Shown here: positions 21,214 through 29,016 of the stretch, in pieces
How the letters are laid out: each line of letters opens with the position of its first letter
Numbering within the stretch: the first letter of the stretch is position 1
Source: Sediminihabitans luteus
GTDB lineage: Bacteria; Actinomycetota; Actinomycetes; Actinomycetales; Cellulomonadaceae
DNA length: 64,000 bases
Direction of reading: 5' to 3'
Assembly: GCF_002797595.1 (NCBI RefSeq)
Contig: NZ_PGFE01000002.1
Span: 1-64,000, forward strand
Position numbers and translations under genes: made by a program
The notes under the pieces: model-generated
Databases searched by the model: none
The model's input: only the letters and a program-made list of their open reading frames with translations
What the model was told of the DNA's origin: nothing

Positions 21214-21753
21214 ATGACACCCCCGGGATTCGCTCGGTTCGAGCCGGACCCGCCGCGCGCGCGGCCGAGCGGCCCGGTCATGGTGCGCGCCGCGACCACG
21301 GGTGACCTCGACGCGATCCGCGAGGTGCAGGAGGCCGCGCAGCGCGAGGAGGTGCACGCCGACGCGCTCGCGGCCGTGATCGACGACCCGGACCGTTGTC
21401 TGGTGGTCGCGGTCGTGGACGGCGCGCTGGTCGGCTGGGCGAAGACCCACCGGTACACGGACCCCGACCCCGTGGCGCCCGGGGGGCACTACCTCGGCGG
21501 CGTCACGGTGCACCCCGCGGCCCGACGTCGGGGTGCCGGGCACGCACTGACGCAGGCCCGGCTGGACTGGGTCGCCGAGCGGGCGGACGTCGCGTGGTAC
21601 GTCGTGAACGCCCGCAACCTCGCGTCGCTCGCGCTGCACGCCCGGTTCGGGTTCGTCGAGGTCGCCCGCGGGGCCGGGTTCCGTGGGGTCCTGTTCGACG
21701 GCGGCGAGGGGATCCTGCTCCGCGCGGACCTGCCGCGACGCGCTCTGGCATGA
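21214..21753 (+). CDS. GNAT family N-acetyltransferase
   Basis: A protein of about 179 residues with the GNAT core. It has an N-terminal VRAATTGDLDAIREVQE, the acetyl-CoA loop HPAARRRGAGHALTQA near residue 110, and the NARNLASLALHARFGFVEV segment. The substrate cannot be read. The ATG at 21214 is preferred; an in-frame GTG at 21181 would add 11 residues. It is followed seven bases later by the ASCH gene, so the two are probably cotranscribed. Confidence 0.7.
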   Translation: MTPPGFARFEPDPPRARPSGPVMVRAATTGDLDAIREVQEAAQREEVHADALAAVIDDPDRCLVVAVVDGALVGWAKTHRYTDPDPVAPGGHYLGGVTVHPAARRRGAGHALTQARLDWVAERADVAWYVVNARNLASLALHARFGFVEVARGAGFRGVLFDGGEGILLRADLPRRALA

Positions 21754-21760
21754 TGCGGGC

Positions 21761-22402
21761 ATGACCGACGAGACGAGCGGACCCGACGGCGACGTCGCGG
21801 GCGACCAGCAGCAGGCCGAGTCCATCCTGGCGTTCTGGGAGGCCGCCCGCTCGCGCGCCCGTCTCGGGACGATCGCGGTGCTCACCGGCTACGGCGTGAC
21901 CGAGACGATCCCGCCCGAGGCGTGGAGCTTCGGGGACGACGCCGCTGCGGACGCGATGCTCGACGCGGTGGTCGACGGCCGCCGCACGGGGCTCTCGTCG
22001 GCACGCACCGACTACGCCTCGGACGACGAGCTCCCGGCCGTGGGCGACCTCGCGATCCTGCTCGACGCCGCGGGCGCCCCGCGCGCGCTCGTGCGGACCG
22101 TCGCGGTCGACGTCGTGCCGTTCGCCGAGGTCGGTGCGGAGTTCGCGCGCGCCGACCTGGGCGGGGAGACCGCGCGGCCGACGGTCGGCGGTGACGATTC
22201 GGTCGGCGACGACGATTCGATCGGCGGCGCTTCGGTCGGCGAGGACGCAGTCGGCGGCGATTCGGTCGGTGACGAGGACGCGGTCGCCGCGTGGCGCGCC
22301 GCGCACGCCGACCTGGGCGGCGACGACGTCCTCGTGGTGTGCGAGCGGCTCGAGGTGCGGTTCGCCGCCGGTCCCGAGCCCGAGCCCGCGCCCGGGTCCT
22401 GA
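21761..22402 (+). CDS. ASCH domain protein with an acidic repeat insertion
   Basis: A 213-residue protein of the ASCH/YhfF type, RNA-binding-like beta-barrels of unclear role. The family core is visible: ESILAFWEAAR, WSFGDDAAADAM, GRRTGLSSA, LPAVGDLAILLDAAG, VPFAEVGAEFARAD and AWRAAHADL. About 35 residues rich in Gly, Asp, Ser and Val (near residues 145-180, bases 22185-22280) are inserted between the last two motifs. The insertion is encoded by imperfect repeats around GATTCGGTCGGCGACGA and keeps the frame. The end is an acidic Pro/Glu tail. Confidence 0.65.
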   Translation: MTDETSGPDGDVAGDQQQAESILAFWEAARSRARLGTIAVLTGYGVTETIPPEAWSFGDDAAADAMLDAVVDGRRTGLSSARTDYASDDELPAVGDLAILLDAAGAPRALVRTVAVDVVPFAEVGAEFARADLGGETARPTVGGDDSVGDDDSIGGASVGEDAVGGDSVGDEDAVAAWRAAHADLGGDDVLVVCERLEVRFAAGPEPEPAPGS

Positions 22403-22449
22403 CTCGCCCGGGTCGAGCCCGCCGCGAGCTGCGGCCCGAGACGCCGAGC

Positions 22450-22468
22450 CGCACCGGCCGCCGGTGCG
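22450..22468. terminator. Small hairpin between convergent genes
   Basis: CGCACCGG and CCGGTGCG form an eight-bp stem with a three-base loop just beyond the stop codon of the ROK gene. It is the only hairpin in the short gap between the convergent ASCH and ROK genes. Confidence 0.45.
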
Positions 22469-23629
22469 TCAGACGAGGGCGAGCAGCTGCGCCCGGACCT
22501 CGGCGGCCGCGACCGACCGCGCCCCGCGCAGCACGGGGGCGTCGGGCACGGCGCTCGCCAGGACGGTGACCGTGTAGTCGGAGCGGTCGAGGTGCGCCTG
22601 GGTCGCCTCGGCGAGGGGGGCTCCGCACGCGATGCCGAACGGGCCGCCGAGCACCACGACGCCGGGCTGCGTCACGGCGACCACGGGCTGCAGCACCGCC
22701 GCGACCCGCATCGCGAGCTCCTCGTTGAGCGTCGCCGCGGCGGGCGTGCCGCGCGCGCCGGCGACGGCGGCGACGGCCGACCAGAGGTCCGGCGCGACGA
22801 GGCCGGACTCGACCGCGAGACGGGTCACGCGGCGTCCGCCGACGAGGTCCTGGAAGGTCTGGGAGTCGTCGAGGCCGGCGAGGCTCGCAGGGACGGGCAG
22901 GTAGCCGATCTCGCCGGCCGCCCCGCGCGCGCCCCGCTGCAGGGCGCCCTCGGCCCAGCTGCCGAGACCGACGCCCTGGCCGAGCCAGAGCAGGCTGAAC
23001 GAGCGGGGGACGTCGGTCAGATGGTCGCGCTCGGCGATCGCGGCGAGGTTGGCGTCGTTCTCGACGAGCACGGTGCAGCCGAGGGCGTCCTCGAGGGTCG
23101 CGCGCGCGCCCCGGTGCGGCCAGCCGGGCAGGTCGCCCACGAGGTCGAGGTCGCCCGTCGCGAGGTCGGCGGCCGCCTGCACGCCCGCGACCGCGATGCC
23201 CACGCGCGACTCGGGGACGTCGGCTGCCGTGCACGCCGCGCTGCGCGCGCGCAGCAGGTCGTCCGTCGCGGTGCGGTCCGGCCCGGCGGCGACGTGCACG
23301 TCGGCGAGCACCTCGCCGCGGGCGTCGACGAGGCTCGCGCGCACGCCGTCGGGAGTGACGTCGAGCGCGAGGCCGACGAGGACGTCGGTCCGGGCGGCGT
23401 AGGTGATCGCCTGCGGCCCGCGGTTGCCCTGCACGAGACCGGTCGGCTCGATCAGGCCCGCAGCTTCGAGGCGTGAGACGACCTGGGAGGCCGTGGGGCG
23501 CGAGACCTTCGTGATCTCGCCGATCGAGGCGCGCGTGCGCGGGCCCTCGTCGAGCAGCAGCTCGAGCGCCGCGCGGTCGTTGATGCTGCGCACGACTCCC
23601 GGCATTCCGGGCTGGTGGTCACTGCTCAC
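22469..23629 (-). CDS. ROK family transcriptional regulator
   Basis: A 386-residue protein with an N-terminal MarR-like winged helix (residues about 15-75, with SRPTASQVVSRLEAAGLI as the recognition region) and a ROK sugar-kinase-like domain. The ROK ATP loop and ENDANLAAIAE are present. The zinc-binding cysteine motif (CxCGxxGCxE) is replaced by RGARGAAGEIGYLPVP without cysteines, so zinc-dependent folding as in NagC or Mlc may be lost. Ligand unknown, probably a sugar. It is divergent from leuB across a 250-base gap, but no pathway link is evident. Confidence 0.75.
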   Translation of the reverse strand: MSSDHQPGMPGVVRSINDRAALELLLDEGPRTRASIGEITKVSRPTASQVVSRLEAAGLIEPTGLVQGNRGPQAITYAARTDVLVGLALDVTPDGVRASLVDARGEVLADVHVAAGPDRTATDDLLRARSAACTAADVPESRVGIAVAGVQAAADLATGDLDLVGDLPGWPHRGARATLEDALGCTVLVENDANLAAIAERDHLTDVPRSFSLLWLGQGVGLGSWAEGALQRGARGAAGEIGYLPVPASLAGLDDSQTFQDLVGGRRVTRLAVESGLVAPDLWSAVAAVAGARGTPAAATLNEELAMRVAAVLQPVVAVTQPGVVVLGGPFGIACGAPLAEATQAHLDRSDYTVTVLASAVPDAPVLRGARSVAAAEVRAQLLALV

Positions 23630-23854
23630 GTCGCACCTGCTGTGTCACGGGCGTCCCGGGCCGGGTGTCCGGGACGCGTCCTCGAGCGGGGAGGGTGCCC
23701 CGGCGCGGCGACCCGGTGGGTCGCAAGGGTCAAAGATTCCTGACCGTGGGGCAAAGCACAAACGCGAAGGTTGCGAAACGGTATCGACGGGCCCGCCGGG
23801 GCGTCGGCGGGTCGGGTCCGCGAGTCCCACGATGCGGGACCGCCGTCCCGAGGA

Positions 23855-23872
23855 ATGACCACCCGCGCGTAG
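23855..23872 (+). CDS. Possible five-codon upstream frame before leuB
   Basis: ATG ACC ACC CGC GCG TAG follows CGAGGA and ends one base before an ATG (23874) in frame with leuB. leuB has no other clear ribosome-binding site, so this mini-frame may hand ribosomes to it. It holds no Ile, Leu or Val codons and is not an attenuator. It could be chance. Confidence 0.3.
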
Positions 23873-23882
23873 CATGGCACCC

Positions 23883-24926
23883 ATGACGCGCAACATCGAA
23901 CTGGCAGTGGTCGCCGGAGACGGCATCGGAACCGAGGTCGTCGACCAGGGCCTCGCGGTCCTCGAGGCGGTGCTCTCGGGCTCCGACGTGAAGGTATCGA
24001 CGACGCCGTTCGACCTCGGCGCCCGCCGCTGGCACGCGACGGGCGAGACGCTCACGGACGCCGACCTCGAGGCGATCCGCACGCACGACGCGATCCTGCT
24101 GGGCGCGATCGGCGACCCGACCGTGCCCTCGGGCGTGCTCGAGCGCGGCCTGCTGCTCAAGCTGCGCTTCGCGCTCGACCACTACGTCAACCTCCGCCCC
24201 GGCAAGCTGTACCCGGGCGTCAAGTCCCCGCTCGCCGAGCCCGGCGACGTCGACTTCGTCGTCGTGCGCGAGGGCACCGAGGGCCCGTACGTCGGCAACG
24301 GCGGCGCGCTGCGCGTCGGCACCCCCGCCGAGATCGCGACCGAGGTGTCGGTCAACACCGCGTTCGGCGTCGAGCGCGTGGTGCGCGACGCGTTCGCCCG
24401 TGCCCAGGCGCGCCCCCGCAAGCACCTCACGCTCGTGCACAAGCACAACGTGCTCGTGCACGCCGGTCACCTGTGGCGTCGGACGGTCGAGGCCGTCAAC
24501 GCGGAGTTCCCCGACGTCACGACCGACTACCTGCACGTCGACGCGGCGACGATCTTCCTCACCACGAACCCGTCGCGCTTCGACGTGATCGTCACCGACA
24601 ACCTGTTCGGCGACATCATCACCGACCAGGCCGCGGCGATCTGCGGCGGCATCGGCCTCGCGGCGTCCGCCAACATCAACCCCGACCGCACCGCGCCGTC
24701 GATGTTCGAGCCGGTCCACGGCTCGGCCCCCGACATCGCGGGCCAGGGCAAGGCCGACCCGACCGCGACGGTCATGTCGGTCGCGATGCTGCTCGACCAC
24801 CTCGGGCTCGCCGACGAGGCGCGCCGCGTCGAGGCCGCCGTCGCCGCCGACCTGCTCGAGCGCGGCGACCGAGTACGGTCGACGGCCGAGGTGGGACGCG
24901 AGCTCGCGCAGCGCGTCGCCCGCTGA
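23883..24926 (+). CDS. leuB: 3-isopropylmalate dehydrogenase
   Basis: A 347-residue enzyme that oxidises and decarboxylates 3-isopropylmalate in leucine synthesis. It has the family start [14 protein letters not shown], the NAD- and Mg-binding [14 protein letters not shown] near residue 237 and the substrate-binding ENTEGPYVG-like [12 protein letters not shown]. The C-terminal [18 protein letters not shown] is intact. Two in-frame ATGs (23874 and 23883) are possible. It stands alone, 17 kb from the next leu-pathway partner in the window, and is divergent from a ROK regulator. Confidence 0.95.
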   Translation: MTRNIELAVVAGDGIGTEVVDQGLAVLEAVLSGSDVKVSTTPFDLGARRWHATGETLTDADLEAIRTHDAILLGAIGDPTVPSGVLERGLLLKLRFALDHYVNLRPGKLYPGVKSPLAEPGDVDFVVVREGTEGPYVGNGGALRVGTPAEIATEVSVNTAFGVERVVRDAFARAQARPRKHLTLVHKHNVLVHAGHLWRRTVEAVNAEFPDVTTDYLHVDAATIFLTTNPSRFDVIVTDNLFGDIITDQAAAICGGIGLAASANINPDRTAPSMFEPVHGSAPDIAGQGKADPTATVMSVAMLLDHLGLADEARRVEAAVAADLLERGDRVRSTAEVGRELAQRVAR

Positions 24927-24930
24927 CGGA

Positions 24931-24956
24931 CGGCCGGGCCCCGCGGGGCCCGGCCG
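24931..24956 (+). terminator. leuB terminator
   Basis: CGGCCGGGCCCC pairs with GGGGCCCGGCCG in a 12-bp near-palindrome a few bases after the leuB stop. There is no T tract. The rest of the 185-base gap leads to ilvE and shows no leader peptide. Confidence 0.6.
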
Positions 24957-25111
24957 CCGTCCGCACCACGTCGGCCGTCCGTGCCGGTCCTGTTCGATCC
25001 GTTCGTCCAGACCGCTGTAGGCACGCCGGACGACGGCCCCGCCGGGTGCGGGTCGAACCTCACCGTGCGGCGTGGAAAACTACAGGGGTCGCCAGGTGAA
25101 AGGCCACCCAC

Positions 25112-26248
25112 ATGAGCACCCCGCTTGCACCCCAGATCCTCTCGTCCTCGCTCGAGGACCTCGTCACGCTGTTCGACGTGCGCCCCTCGGACTCCGCGCT
25201 GCCCGCGGCCGAGCGTGACGCGCTCGTCGCGTCGTCGCCGAAGTTCGGCACGGTCTTCACGGACCACATGGCGCGCGTGTCGTGGACCGCGGCCGACGGT
25301 TGGCGCGACCGGCGCGTCGAGCCCTACGGACCCCTCCAGCTCGACCCCGCGACCGCCGTCCTGCACTACGCGCAGGAGATCTTCGAGGGGCTCAAGGCCT
25401 ACCGGCACGCCGACGGGTCGGTCTGGACGTTCCGCCCCGAGGCGAACGCCGACCGCTTCGCGCGCTCCGCGCACCGGCTCGCGCTGCCCGCGCTGAGCGT
25501 CGACGACTTCGTCGCGTCGATCGCCGCGCTCGTGCGCACCGACGAGGCCTGGGTGCCGACGGCGGAGGAGTCGAGCCTCTACCTGCGCCCCTTCATGTAC
25601 GCCTCGGAGGCGTTCCTGGGCGTGCGCCCGAGCCTCGAGGCCGAGTTCCTCGTGATCGCCTCGCCCGTGGGCGCGTACTTCTCGGGCGGGGTCAAGCCCG
25701 TGTCGATCTGGGTCGACACGCAGTACTCGCGTGCGGGCGCCGGCGGGACGGGCGCGGCCAAGTGCGGCGGGAACTACGCGTCGTCCCTGCTGCCCCAGGT
25801 CGAGGCGCAGAAGCACGGCTGCGAGCAGGTGTGCTTCCTCGACGCCGGGACCGGCACGTTCCTCGAGGAGCTCGGCGGCATGAACGTGTTCGTCGTGCGC
25901 GCCGACGGCTCGGTCGAGACCCCGGAGCTGACCGGGTCGATCCTCGAGGGCGTCACGCGCTCGTCGATCATCGCGCTGCTGGGCGACGCGGGCCGCACCG
26001 TGACCGAGCGGCGCATCCCGCTTGCCGACCTCCTGGCCGACATCGAGTCCGGCGCCGTGACCGAGGTGTTCGCGTGCGGCACCGCGGCCGTGGTCACGCC
26101 CATCGGCCGGCTCGCGGGCACGGCGTTCGACCACACGATCGCGGACGGCGGCCCCGGGGCCGTGACCATGGCGGTGCGTGAGGAGCTCACGGGCATCCAG
26201 ACGGGCCGCGTCGCGGACCGCCACGGCTGGCTGCGCCGCCTGGCCTGA
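25112..26248 (+). CDS. ilvE: Branched-chain amino-acid aminotransferase
   Basis: A 378-residue fold-type IV PLP enzyme that makes the last step to valine, leucine and isoleucine and also runs in reverse. It shows HYAQEIFEGLKAYR near residue 92, the PLP lysine region GTGAAKCGGNYASSL near 220 and EELGGMNVFV. Length is normal for the BCAT group II family. The gene stands alone downstream of leuB; GAAAGG precedes the ATG. A 15-bp tandem repeat follows its stop. Confidence 0.94.
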   Translation: MSTPLAPQILSSSLEDLVTLFDVRPSDSALPAAERDALVASSPKFGTVFTDHMARVSWTAADGWRDRRVEPYGPLQLDPATAVLHYAQEIFEGLKAYRHADGSVWTFRPEANADRFARSAHRLALPALSVDDFVASIAALVRTDEAWVPTAEESSLYLRPFMYASEAFLGVRPSLEAEFLVIASPVGAYFSGGVKPVSIWVDTQYSRAGAGGTGAAKCGGNYASSLLPQVEAQKHGCEQVCFLDAGTGTFLEELGGMNVFVVRADGSVETPELTGSILEGVTRSSIIALLGDAGRTVTERRIPLADLLADIESGAVTEVFACGTAAVVTPIGRLAGTAFDHTIADGGPGAVTMAVREELTGIQTGRVADRHGWLRRLA

Positions 26249-26280
26249 GCCGGTCCACCGACCGCAGGCCCGCTGCGCGC

Positions 26281-26347
26281 CGGCCTGCTGTGCCCCGGCC
26301 TGCTGTGCCCCGGCCTGCTGTGCCCCGGCCTGCTGTGCTCCGGCCTA
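26281..26347. repeat. 15-bp tandem repeat, four copies plus a partial
   Basis: The unit CGGCCTGCTGTGCCC is repeated at 26281, 26296, 26311 and 26326, with one change in the last copy, and a seven-base partial follows. It fills the gap between convergent ilvE and the four-TM protein and reaches the stop codon of the latter, so copy-number change could alter that end. Confidence 0.9.
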
Positions 26348-26887
26348 ACGGACGCCGGGCTCCGCGGGCCGCACCTCGATGGTGCGGCCCGCGACGCCCG
26401 TCAGCAGCGACCACACGGCCGAGCCGATGAGCAGGTTGACCGCGGCCGACGCGATCGCGGCGCCCACGTCGTCGGTCCACGAGAACGGCAGCACCGTGAC
26501 GACCACGGTCGTCAGCGCCATGAGCCAGCCGAAGAACAGGCGCGGGCGCGGTGTCGAGACGATGAGCAGCACGAGCACGCCGGCCGCGAGGAACGCGAGC
26601 AGGGCCCCGGCGACCGCGAACGCCGCGCCGTGCGACCCGGTCGCGAACGCGTCCGGCGGGGGGACGAGGTCGAGCCCGACGACGTCCTCGAGGACGATGA
26701 CCCCGACGAGGCCCGCGAGCGCGGCGACGATCGCGGTCGCGAGCGCGCCGCCGAGGAACCTGCCGGGCGCCACGGTGAGGCGCGGGTCGTAGGGTCGTTC
26801 GGTGGCCTCGACGAAGTCGGAGCGGGTGTCGGGGCCGTCCTCCGGGAGGAACGACGGCGGGCGCGCGTCAGCGTTCGGGTCGGTCAT
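26345..26887 (-). CDS. Four-helix membrane protein of unknown function
   Basis: A protein of 180 residues with a 45-residue hydrophilic N-terminus and four predicted membrane helices at about 50-70, 85-110, 120-140 and 145-165. It resembles small uncharacterised actinobacterial membrane proteins (a DUF6069-like layout) but I cannot name the family firmly. The ATG at 26887 is chosen over an earlier in-frame one because the upstream residues look unprotein-like. It is divergent from the cimA leader region. Confidence 0.5.
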   Translation of the reverse strand: MTDPNADARPPSFLPEDGPDTRSDFVEATERPYDPRLTVAPGRFLGGALATAIVAALAGLVGVIVLEDVVGLDLVPPPDAFATGSHGAAFAVAGALLAFLAAGVLVLLIVSTPRPRLFFGWLMALTTVVVTVLPFSWTDDVGAAIASAAVNLLIGSAVWSLLTGVAGRTIEVRPAEPGVR

Positions 26888-27031
26888 GGCCCCATCCCAG
26901 TGCATCGGCCGCGCTCTCGCACGCGGTACGCGTGCGGGATCCCGACGCTGCACGAGGGCCTCGTGCGAGGTCAGTGGCCCGCCCGTTCATCAGGTGGACG
27001 GTCCTCGCCCGAGGCGCGGGCGTGTGGCAAC

Positions 27032-27076
27032 ATGTGGCTCGTGACACACAACGTCTTCTCGCTCATTCTCACGTAG
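27032..27076 (+). CDS. Branched-chain leader peptide upstream of cimA
   Basis: A 14-codon open frame encodes MWLVTHNVFSLILT. Six of its residues are Leu, Val or Ile, with a terminal LIL cluster. It is followed at once by an 11-bp stem and then a U-tract terminator, the layout of an amino-acid attenuator. The next gene, cimA, starts 318 bases further on. Confidence 0.7.
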   Translation: MWLVTHNVFSLILT

Positions 27077-27131
27077 CGCGTTCGGTACACCACCGAACGC
27101 GCCAACCTCCCGCACCCCGGGGGGTTTTTTT
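27076..27131 (+). promoter_or_regulatory. Attenuator stems and terminator upstream of cimA
   Basis: A perfect 11-bp stem (27076-27086 with 27092-27102) starts on the leader stop codon. It is followed by an eight-bp stem with one wobble (27104-27111 with 27119-27126) running into TTTTTTT (to 27131), an intrinsic terminator. The 260 bases from there to cimA hold no gene; a TAGAGT at about 27317 could be a second promoter behind the attenuator. Confidence 0.7.
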
Positions 27132-27394
27132 GTTGCCGGGCATCACCTCCGTCCGGCGGCGGGCGAACGGTCCGGTCCTCACGAGGGCACCGGGTCCGCG
27201 AGCGACACGGAACGAGCGGGACGACGCCGGGCGCGGCGTCGGCGGACGGCGTGCGGCAGCGCCCGGGGCGACCGGGCACGGCCGGACGACCGTCCGTCGC
27301 GCCGCACCCCACCCCCTAGAGTGCTGTCGGACCTGCACGTCGGACCCTGCAGCCTCCGCCCGCCTCAGTCAGCTCCCGCCAGAGAGAGACCACG

Positions 27395-29002
27395 ATGAAC
27401 CCGACCTTCGACGTCTACGACACGACGCTGCGCGACGGCGCGCAGCAGGAGGGCATGAACCTCTCCGTCGCGGACAAGCTCGCGATCGCCCCCCTGCTCG
27501 ACGAGCTGGGCGTGGGCTACATCGAGGGCGGCTGGCCGGGCGCGATCCCGAAGGACACGGACTTCTTCGCGCGCGCGGCGCGCGAGCTCACGCTCAAGAA
27601 CGCCGTGCTCGCGGCGTTCGGCTCGACCCGCAAGGCCGGCGTCGCGGCGTCCGAGGACAAGCAGGTCCGCGGGCTGCTCGACTCCCAGGCCCCGGTGCTG
27701 ACCCTGGTCGCCAAGGCGGACATCCGGCACGTCGAGCGCGCCCTGCGTACCGACGGCCCCGAGAACCTCGCGATGATCGGCGACACCGTGCGGTTCCTCG
27801 TCGCCGAGGGGCGCCGCGTGGTGCTCGACGCCGAGCACTTCTTCGACGGGTACCGGTACGACCCCGCCTACACCCTCGCCGCGGTCGAGACCGCGATCGA
27901 GGCGGGCGCCGAGGTCGTCGCGCTGTGCGACACCAACGGCGGCATGCTCCCGCACTGGGTCACGGACGTCGTGGGCGAGCTGCGCGAGGCCCTCGGGCAC
28001 ACCGCCGACTCGTCGTACCGCCTCGGCATGCACGCGCACAACGACTCGGGCTGCGCGGTCGCGAACTCGCTCGCCGCGGTCGACGCGGGCTGCGCGCACG
28101 TGCAGGGCACGATCAACGGCTACGGCGAGCGCACGGGCAACGCCGACCTGCTGACCGTCGTCGCGAACCTCGAGATCAAGGGCGGGCGCACGCTCCTCGC
28201 GGACGGCGGGCTCGCCGAGGCGAGCCGGATCGCGCACGCCGTCAGCGAGATCACGAACATCTCGCCCTACGGGCGCCAGCCGTACGTGGGTGCGAGCGCG
28301 TTCGCGCACAAGGGCGGCCTGCACGCCTCCGCGATCAAGGTCGACCCGGACCTCTACCAGCACATCGACCCGCGCGCGGTCGGCAACGACATGCGCATGC
28401 TGATCTCCGACATGGCGGGGCGTGCGTCGATCGAGCTCAAGGGCCGCGAGCTGGGCTTCGACCTGACCGGGCAGGGCGAGCTGCTGACGCGCGTGACGAC
28501 CCGCGTCAAGGACGCCGAGGCGAACGGCTACACGTACGACGCGGCCGACGCGTCGTTCGAGCTGCTGCTGCGCGAGGAGATCAGCGGCGAGCGGCAGGAG
28601 TACTTCAGCGTCGAGAGCTGGCGCACGATCGTCGAGCGTGCGGGCTCGCGCGGCACCGAGGCGACGGCCGAGGCGACCGTCAAGCTGCACGCGGGCGGCG
28701 AGCGGCACGTGAGCACGGGGGAGGGCAACGGCCCCGTCAACGCGCTCGACCACGCGCTGCGCCAGGCCCTCGTGCGCGTCTACCCGGAGATCCAGGAGTT
28801 CGAGCTCATCGACTTCAAGGTGCGCATCCTCGACACGATGCACGGCACCGACGCGACGACCCGCGTGCTCATCGAGACGACCGACGGGCAGCGCTCGTGG
28901 TCGACCGTCGGGGTGGGTCCGAACCTGATCGAGGCGTCGTGGGAGGCGCTGACGGACTCCGCGATCTACGGGCTCATCCACGCGGGAGTCTCGCCGCGCT
29001 GA
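27395..29002 (+). CDS. cimA: Citramalate synthase family enzyme
   Basis: A 535-residue DRE-TIM metallolyase of the CimA (TIGR00977) branch. It starts YDTTLRDGAQQEGM, has the EGGWPGAIPKD segment that separates this group from LeuA, the metal site GMHAHNDSGCAVANS and a C-terminal LeuA-type regulatory domain. Known members condense acetyl-CoA with pyruvate to citramalate, giving isoleucine without threonine. The leader peptide upstream suggests control by branched-chain amino acids. Some members of this branch are annotated only as LeuA-like, so substrate choice needs an assay. Confidence 0.85.
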   Translation: MNPTFDVYDTTLRDGAQQEGMNLSVADKLAIAPLLDELGVGYIEGGWPGAIPKDTDFFARAARELTLKNAVLAAFGSTRKAGVAASEDKQVRGLLDSQAPVLTLVAKADIRHVERALRTDGPENLAMIGDTVRFLVAEGRRVVLDAEHFFDGYRYDPAYTLAAVETAIEAGAEVVALCDTNGGMLPHWVTDVVGELREALGHTADSSYRLGMHAHNDSGCAVANSLAAVDAGCAHVQGTINGYGERTGNADLLTVVANLEIKGGRTLLADGGLAEASRIAHAVSEITNISPYGRQPYVGASAFAHKGGLHASAIKVDPDLYQHIDPRAVGNDMRMLISDMAGRASIELKGRELGFDLTGQGELLTRVTTRVKDAEANGYTYDAADASFELLLREEISGERQEYFSVESWRTIVERAGSRGTEATAEATVKLHAGGERHVSTGEGNGPVNALDHALRQALVRVYPEIQEFELIDFKVRILDTMHGTDATTRVLIETTDGQRSWSTVGVGPNLIEASWEALTDSAIYGLIHAGVSPR

Positions 29003-29016
29003 CGTAGGCTTGCCGC

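Noticed and set aside
22185-22280. CRISPR-like array
   Set aside because: The repeats are short, imperfect, without unique spacers, and lie within a coding frame.
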